NCBI GenBank assembly: GCA_037957365.1
Contig: JARHVA010001190.1
Span: forward strand, 2,617,001-2,681,000
From: Torreya grandis
Taxonomy: Eukaryota > Streptophyta > Pinopsida > Cupressales > Taxaceae
Length of the DNA: 64,000 nt
Direction: 5' to 3'
The translations under genes and the position numbers were made by a program. This document shows, in pieces, positions 58,950-64,000 of this stretch. Below the pieces are notes generated by a model. It was not told the origin of the DNA, ran no database searches, and saw only the letters and a list, made by a program, of their open reading frames with translations. How positions within the stretch are numbered: the first letter of the stretch is position 1; each line of letters begins with the position of its first letter.

Positions 58950-60123
58950 TGCCTAACATTATACCTTACTCAAACCAACCCTATACCATCATAGTTTTGA
59001 TCGAACTCTACTTTGTTGTTTACCTTCAGTAGAATATATACTAGCATTATGGGAAGTTCATGAAGGAATATATGTATCCCATATCGATGGGGTAGTCCTA
59101 TCCAAATAACTCTTACGTATTGGTTATTATTATCTAATGATGGATGTAGATGCAACTACATATGTAAAAAGATGTGATAAATGTCAATGACATGCCAATC
59201 TGATTCATGTCCCAACCAAGACTTTGAAACCAATGTTGACACCATGGCCATTTTCTACATGGGGCCTCAATATCATTGGAAAGATAAACCCTACTTCATC
59301 AGATGGCCATAAACATATCCTTACCACCATAGAATATTTCACTAAGTGGGTTGAAGCTATACCCCTCACTTACATGATTGGAAAGCAAATTTCCAAATTC
59401 ATTTTCAACCATCTCATTTACCATTATAGTATCCCTTCAAACATTATATCTGATAATGGAGGATCATTCAAGAACAAGGATGTGTAAAATATATGTAATG
59501 AATACAAAATCAAATAACACTTTTCCATAACATATTACCCTCAAAGTAATGGCCAGGCTAAAGCATCAAACAAAACCATTGTCAACATCCTAAAAAATAT
59601 TGTCAATGATGTCAATTGCAATTATAATCTTCAGTCATTCTATGCCCTCTGGGCATACCATACCAATCACCTCACCTAAAAAAGAGCCACTCCATACTCA
59701 CTTATTTATGGCACTGAGGCCATTCTTCCTGTTGAGGTCCAATTACCCTCATTACGCATCTCTTTCAAGCATGTCCTAGACAATGATGACTATCGAGTAT
59801 CTCATCTACAAGAGCTAGAGTTTATTGATGATAAACACATAGATGTAGTGAATAATCTACAAGGATATCAAAATCAACTCCATGGACACTACAATCAATA
59901 CATGAAACATAGACAATTTGAACTTGGTGATCTGGTCCTCAAAGAAAACCAAAAGAATACCATGGCTAAAAATTAGCATAAAGGCAAGTTCAAACCCAAC
60001 TGGATTGGTCCTTTCATCATTATTATAGACTATGGTGCTGAAGCATATAGGATCACCATACTAGATGGAGATGAAATTGATGAGCCTATGAAAATTATAC
60101 ACCTCAAGCGTTACTATGCTTGA
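58950..60123 (+). pseudogene. Tat-like integrase
   Basis: HHCC region: EVHEGIYVSHIDG, then KRCDKCQ near 59170. Core: PMLTPWPFSTWGLNIIGKIN (catalytic D of W-G-x-D reads N), ILTTIEYFTKWVEAIPL, SDNGGSFKN near 59450 and NGQAKASN (E region changed). C-terminal part: GTEAILPVEVQLPS, HYNQYMKHRQFELGDLVLKE, WIGPFII and HLKRYYA before TGA at 60121-60123. Few stops in the last 1 kb. The usual D and E catalytic residues are partly lost. Confidence 0.85.
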
Positions 60124-60493
60124 GTGACACAATGTATTATCTATGAGGACTATTTCAAGTTGTACCATATTATCAACATTATTCTTTGTACCATAACTTT
60201 ATATCATTTTATCATCCTACCATTCTACTAGCCTATCACTTTGACATTTAAACTAGTCCATCCTAACATTTAGTTCTACCAATCAAAGCATGTTTTGATC
60301 CATCCTATCCTAAGCTTTTTGACCTTTGTTCATCCATTGGTTTCACATTTTTTGTATGAAGAATCAAAATAGTTTCAATAGTTGTTTCAAGCATTCTAGA
60401 CAAAGGCAATATTTTGGAGTAATATAATAAAATATTTGGAAGTTGCATCCTTCATTTCTTATTCCCATCTTATAATGTTTATTTATGTGAGAC
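60124..60493 (+). other. Start of Tat-like 3' untranslated region
   Basis: Noncoding; nothing recognised. Confidence 0.5.
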
Positions 60494-60640
60494 TGATTAT
60501 ATCCACCTACAGGGGAAAATCAATGTTTTACTAATCTTGTTACTAATTATAACTACCTATGGGAAAATTAGTATCATTGATCTGATCTATTGTATCCTAG
60601 TTATAACTACCTATGGGAAAACTAGGGCCAATATTTGTTT
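60494..60640 (+). repeat. Tandem repeat cluster 1, about 54-bp unit
   Basis: Three copies of a core like ataactacctatgggaaaa at about 60494, 60545 and 60599. Confidence 0.75.
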
Positions 60641-61959
60641 ATTGTGCATTGACATACAAAATTTCCATTCCTATGTTGTATTGTGTTATCATACCAACTA
60701 TGCCTTTTTTTTGAATTGGATGATACACTAGTCAGATTCCTCCACTGTAAGGTGGTACTACTATGACCTAGGGTCATTTTAGGACTATGTGGGTCATGCT
60801 CAATATTTTTTGAGGTTAGCTCGGTCTCCCTTGACATCATGATTTCTCTATTTTATGAGCATCCATTTCAAGTTAGAAATGCTCTCACCATTTTTTGAGT
60901 ATCCATTTCAAGTTAGACATGCCCTTGCCATTTTACAAGCTTGAACCGTTTAGTGTCTTGTTATTCTTGATTGAGTTGAGATAATCCAAAATTTTAGAAA
61001 CATTTGTAAAACCATGTAGAAATACCAAAAACATTGACCACTTCTTTGCCTTAAGGATTATGGGAACCCTCACTAAGTCACAATAAATCACTTATCACTT
61101 AGTTTCCCCATCTGTTTTGGCCTTTAATCCTATGCTCTCACCATTTTGTGAGTTCATTTGTATTCTTCTATCACATCTGTCATGTTTGTTTTTCATCAAT
61201 TATCATTTTCTTACCATTTATTAGGAGAACTACATTGATCCTAAATTTTTTTTAGATATATCATCCATGGAACTATGTAGGTGGTGTCTAGTTACCTAGT
61301 GAATATGAAAACAACTTAGTCACCCCTTCCTTTTCTTCTATTCCCCCATCATGTTTATTTGTTAAGTTATTGCCTATTTTCTAGGGGTAATGTTCATTGT
61401 TTCATTTGTACTAACATTAGGACTAACTGTTGTTTGTTTCTTTTTTTGTTTGTGTGCTTGTTTGTTTACTTTAAGTACCTATTGCATTGATTCAGTCTAC
61501 GTGTGTTCATTGGGTGATTCTTTGTGCATTTATACTTGAATCCATCCATATTCATATGTCTATATTGTCATCATGGTTTTTATCATTGGTGTATTATTTT
61601 CCTTTGCGTATTGGAATATGAGAGTTAGTCTTTATGCATATTTCAGCCAAGTCCTCATTGTGTTATATCATGATGCCTACCATTAGTGCTATAACAAAAA
61701 TCATATTTGAGAGGCCTACACATCGATGGAAATATCAACATCTCCTTAGCACTAGATACAATAACAATCCTGATATAATCTAAATCATATACCAAAAAAT
61801 ATAATTAAACAATGAAAGAATTTCAACCTTTGTTAGTTTGGATGAGCATATCCCTACTAGTAGGTTGTCCCAATTCATCTTTATCCTCTATATCAAGTTA
61901 TCATCATCATGTTTTCAATCATCAAATATCAATCATGTTTTCCATAATCTAGATCCAAT
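60641..61959. other. Tat-like 3' region between repeat clusters
   Basis: Noncoding. A local direct repeat, gcatccatttcaagttaga (60859) / gtatccatttcaagttaga (60899), occurs 40 bp apart. Confidence 0.45.
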
Positions 61960-62310
61960 GATTATAATCACCTTTGGGAAAACTATTGTACACCATCCCA
62001 CCTATATTCTTAGTGATTATAACCACCTTTGGGCAAATCATTATGTTATCACCAATTTGAGGGTTAATAATTATAACCACCTTTGGGAAAATTGTTTAAT
62101 TTATTTTACCCACTTGGGACATGTTGTTATCCTATTTGGGGAAACTCCATCTTCTTAATGATTATAACCACCTTTGGGCAAATAATTGTGTTATCATACT
62201 ATGTTGCCACTATTAGGGTACAATGCTTATAACCGCCTTTGGGAGAACCATTACACATTATCCCATCTGCATTCTCAATGATTTTGACTAACTTTGGAAA
62301 AATAATTGTG
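61960..62310 (+). repeat. Tandem repeat cluster 2, about 54-bp unit
   Basis: Cores like gattataaccacctttggg at 61960, 62014, 62069, 62160, 62225 and (diverged) 62280, with a weak one near 62130. Steps are mostly about 54-55 bp. Confidence 0.8.
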
Positions 62311-62527
62311 TTCTCACCCCATCATATTCATTTATTTGGTCCCCTCATCTGTCTTATTTCTTTTAAGGGACTAATTGCCAACACTTTTGTCAACTGCTCC
62401 CTCGAGGGGGAAGCTATAGTTTATCCATTACCATTGATGTCATAAACACAAAGAACATTTTTATTCTTTAAAAAAATGTTACTATGATTACAACTTGTAA
62501 TGAATTATCAAATAGGAGCAATCTATA

Positions 62528-62665
62528 AACATCTAAAATTGGTCATTAATATATTTATACCTAACTTTAGAGTAATTCTTATCAACCTCTAAAAATCTAG
62601 TCTAAGAATCTTTAAGAGTCTCAAATTTGGCTTCATAACCATACAAATAAATCAATTAAATTTAA
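62528..62665 (+). repeat. Direct repeat of 49320-49480
   Basis: See the left copy. It follows the 3' tandem repeats and may mark the start of a 3' LTR. Confidence 0.6.
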
Positions 62666-64000
62666 CAAATGCACAAATAATTTAATTTAAAATCTTGAAA
62701 ATGTTCAAATGCCCAACAAAGATTAACTAAATTATAAGTCCTAAATCAAATCCTAATTGAATTCATCCATGAGCAATTAAAGAAATTATCAAAAAGGAAA
62801 ATTCAAATATCAATAAATATCCTAAAAAGCTAATCATTACATTTTATGAGTTATATAAATATAAAATATCTCAAAGCATACCTATTATAATGTAATCATG
62901 AGATTTTAGACACATTTTAACCCTAACTGGGTTAACTAAGCCAACCAAGGTTAGGATTTAACCCATTCCTAGTCATTTTAAAGCCTATAAAAGCAAGTCT
63001 ATAGCTCTTCATTTGGAGATTTTGGAACATAATAGAGTTATAATGCAAGATTTGATTCATAAATAAAATTCATAGTGTTATAATTTCAAAATCAAGTCAA
63101 GCCATCAATCAATCCAAGCCAACCATGGCGCTAAGAGGAGATGGAGATAGCCAAGCCCCATTGATGAAGACCTTCTGAGCACAATCTGAGCAAGCCAATG
63201 AAGAGATCTCTTGGAGAAATCAAGGAAGGTAACTAAAGTTTTCATATTTTTGAATTTTAGTTGTGTTTTAAATTGGTGTGTTCATTAAGCTCCCCTCATG
63301 ATCTAGGCCTAGAGATGTTAGCTTGTTTAGTGTGTTGATTTCATTGATTTTAGAAATAACACTATACTAACCTCCTCTCTTGAGTCAAACTCTTTGATTA
63401 CACCTATTATCTCATACCTTTAGGGTTTTTATCTCATAATCTTCCATCATATGAAGGAAAATGTGATCTTAAACAACACATTCAATCTTTCCATGTAAAA
63501 TTTTCAATTATGTAACCAAAAACTATTTATTAACCAAGTTTTTTCCATGAAGTCTCAAATATTATGCTTTGAGGTGGTTATATTGATAAAATAAATAATA
63601 TGATTACATATAAACATCAAACATATATGTGAGACAAATATCAAATACATTCACCATGAAATAATGAGAACAAAGTTGAACACACCATAACACATATATA
63701 TTGTGGGAAAACCTCATGAAGAGGTAACAAAAACCCACCAAGATTATTCATTATTTGGGAAAAAATGTACCCAATACAAGCTTTCTCTTCTCAAAATTTT
63801 CATAGAATCTTAAAATATAAACTCTTTATTATATATGCAAGGTAATTTTCCCATTATAAATGACCTTTTACAACCACCACATTAATGGGTCCAACCTCTT
63901 GAAAGGTTATTTAATAAATTTTATCATTTATTTACATGAGGATAAATTCATGATAAATAATAAAATACATTATTATTTAACCAATGTAAGTTAATGTATT
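62666..64000. other. AT-rich, possible LTR sequence to window end
   Basis: A TATA-like tataaaag at 62986-62993 is followed by a GC-richer stretch (63120-63240). Around 63702-63738 is a tgtgggaaaacc...aaaacccac motif. No ORF recognised. Confidence 0.35.

Larger units (their letters stand above)
51279..60123 (+). mobile_element. Tat/Ogre-like Ty3/gypsy internal region
   Basis: Plus strand, domain order gag, protease, RT, RNase H, archaeal-type RNase H, integrase, all degenerate. The additional aRNH between RH and INT, and the tandem-repeat region after pol (60490-62310), are known properties of the Tat/Ogre lineage. LTR limits are not established. Confidence 0.75.

Noticed and set aside
61960..62310. 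CRISPR-like array
   Set aside because: Repeat units are imperfect, without constant repeat and variable spacer structure, and lie in a plant retrotransposon 3' region.
1..64000. Host protein-coding gene or tRNA/rRNA gene
   Set aside because: No exon-like conserved domain, tRNA cloverleaf or rRNA segment recognised on either strand; all recognised coding signal is retrotransposon-derived.

Overview
This window is plant nuclear DNA: AT-rich and made almost entirely of LTR retrotransposons inserted into one another. The elements have plant features: Ty1/copia polyproteins primed by initiator-Met tRNA (TGGTATCAGAGC), plant-type Ty3/gypsy elements with an extra RNase H, and a Tat/Ogre-like element with a tandem-repeat 3' region. 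I recognise no host gene, tRNA, rRNA or CRISPR. The slow decay of old copies (many nonsense codons, few indels) recalls a large gymnosperm genome, but that is inference only.

Layout. A minus-strand gypsy element, here called X, is the oldest recognisable layer from 5600 to about 27660 and is cut into pieces: gag (27661-25006), protease plus RNase H-like domain (15546-13924), and RT plus start of RNase H (6725-5600). The interruptions are: element Y (1-5599, reaching beyond the window; LTR, gag-like ORFs, LTR); a SIRE-like LTR (6726-13923) that itself holds Copia-1 (7302-11232); and a solo Y-type LTR in the opposite orientation (15547-25005) that itself holds Copia-3 (16803-23536). Target-site duplications can be read for Copia-1 (atcta), Copia-3 (tgtta), the solo LTR (cttt[t/c]) and the SIRE-like LTR (aaacc).

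From 27780 to 40395 lie a plus-strand gag fragment and element Z, a direct-repeat-flanked gypsy-like element whose right repeat is split by Copia-2 (33751-39501, TSD ccttt), the most complete copia element. From 40396 to 51278 the sequence is AT-rich with duplicated blocks and two degenerate ORFs. From 51279 to 60123 runs a plus-strand Tat/Ogre-like gag-PR-RT-RH-aRNH-INT, followed by an approximately 54-bp tandem repeat and AT-rich sequence to the end.

Most notable: Copia-1 and Copia-2 LTRs carry a comb of five GACGTC-centred, CpG-rich palindromic sites with conserved spacing (18-20/31-32/21/30 bp, about 2 or 3 helical turns). The same motif recurs as a 21-bp, 7-residue repeat inside the Copia-2 polyprotein. 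Copia-3 keeps one frame for 1,359 codons without any frameshift, yet carries more than 20 stops, nearly all explained by single C-to-T (or G-to-A) changes, a footprint of methylcytosine deamination.
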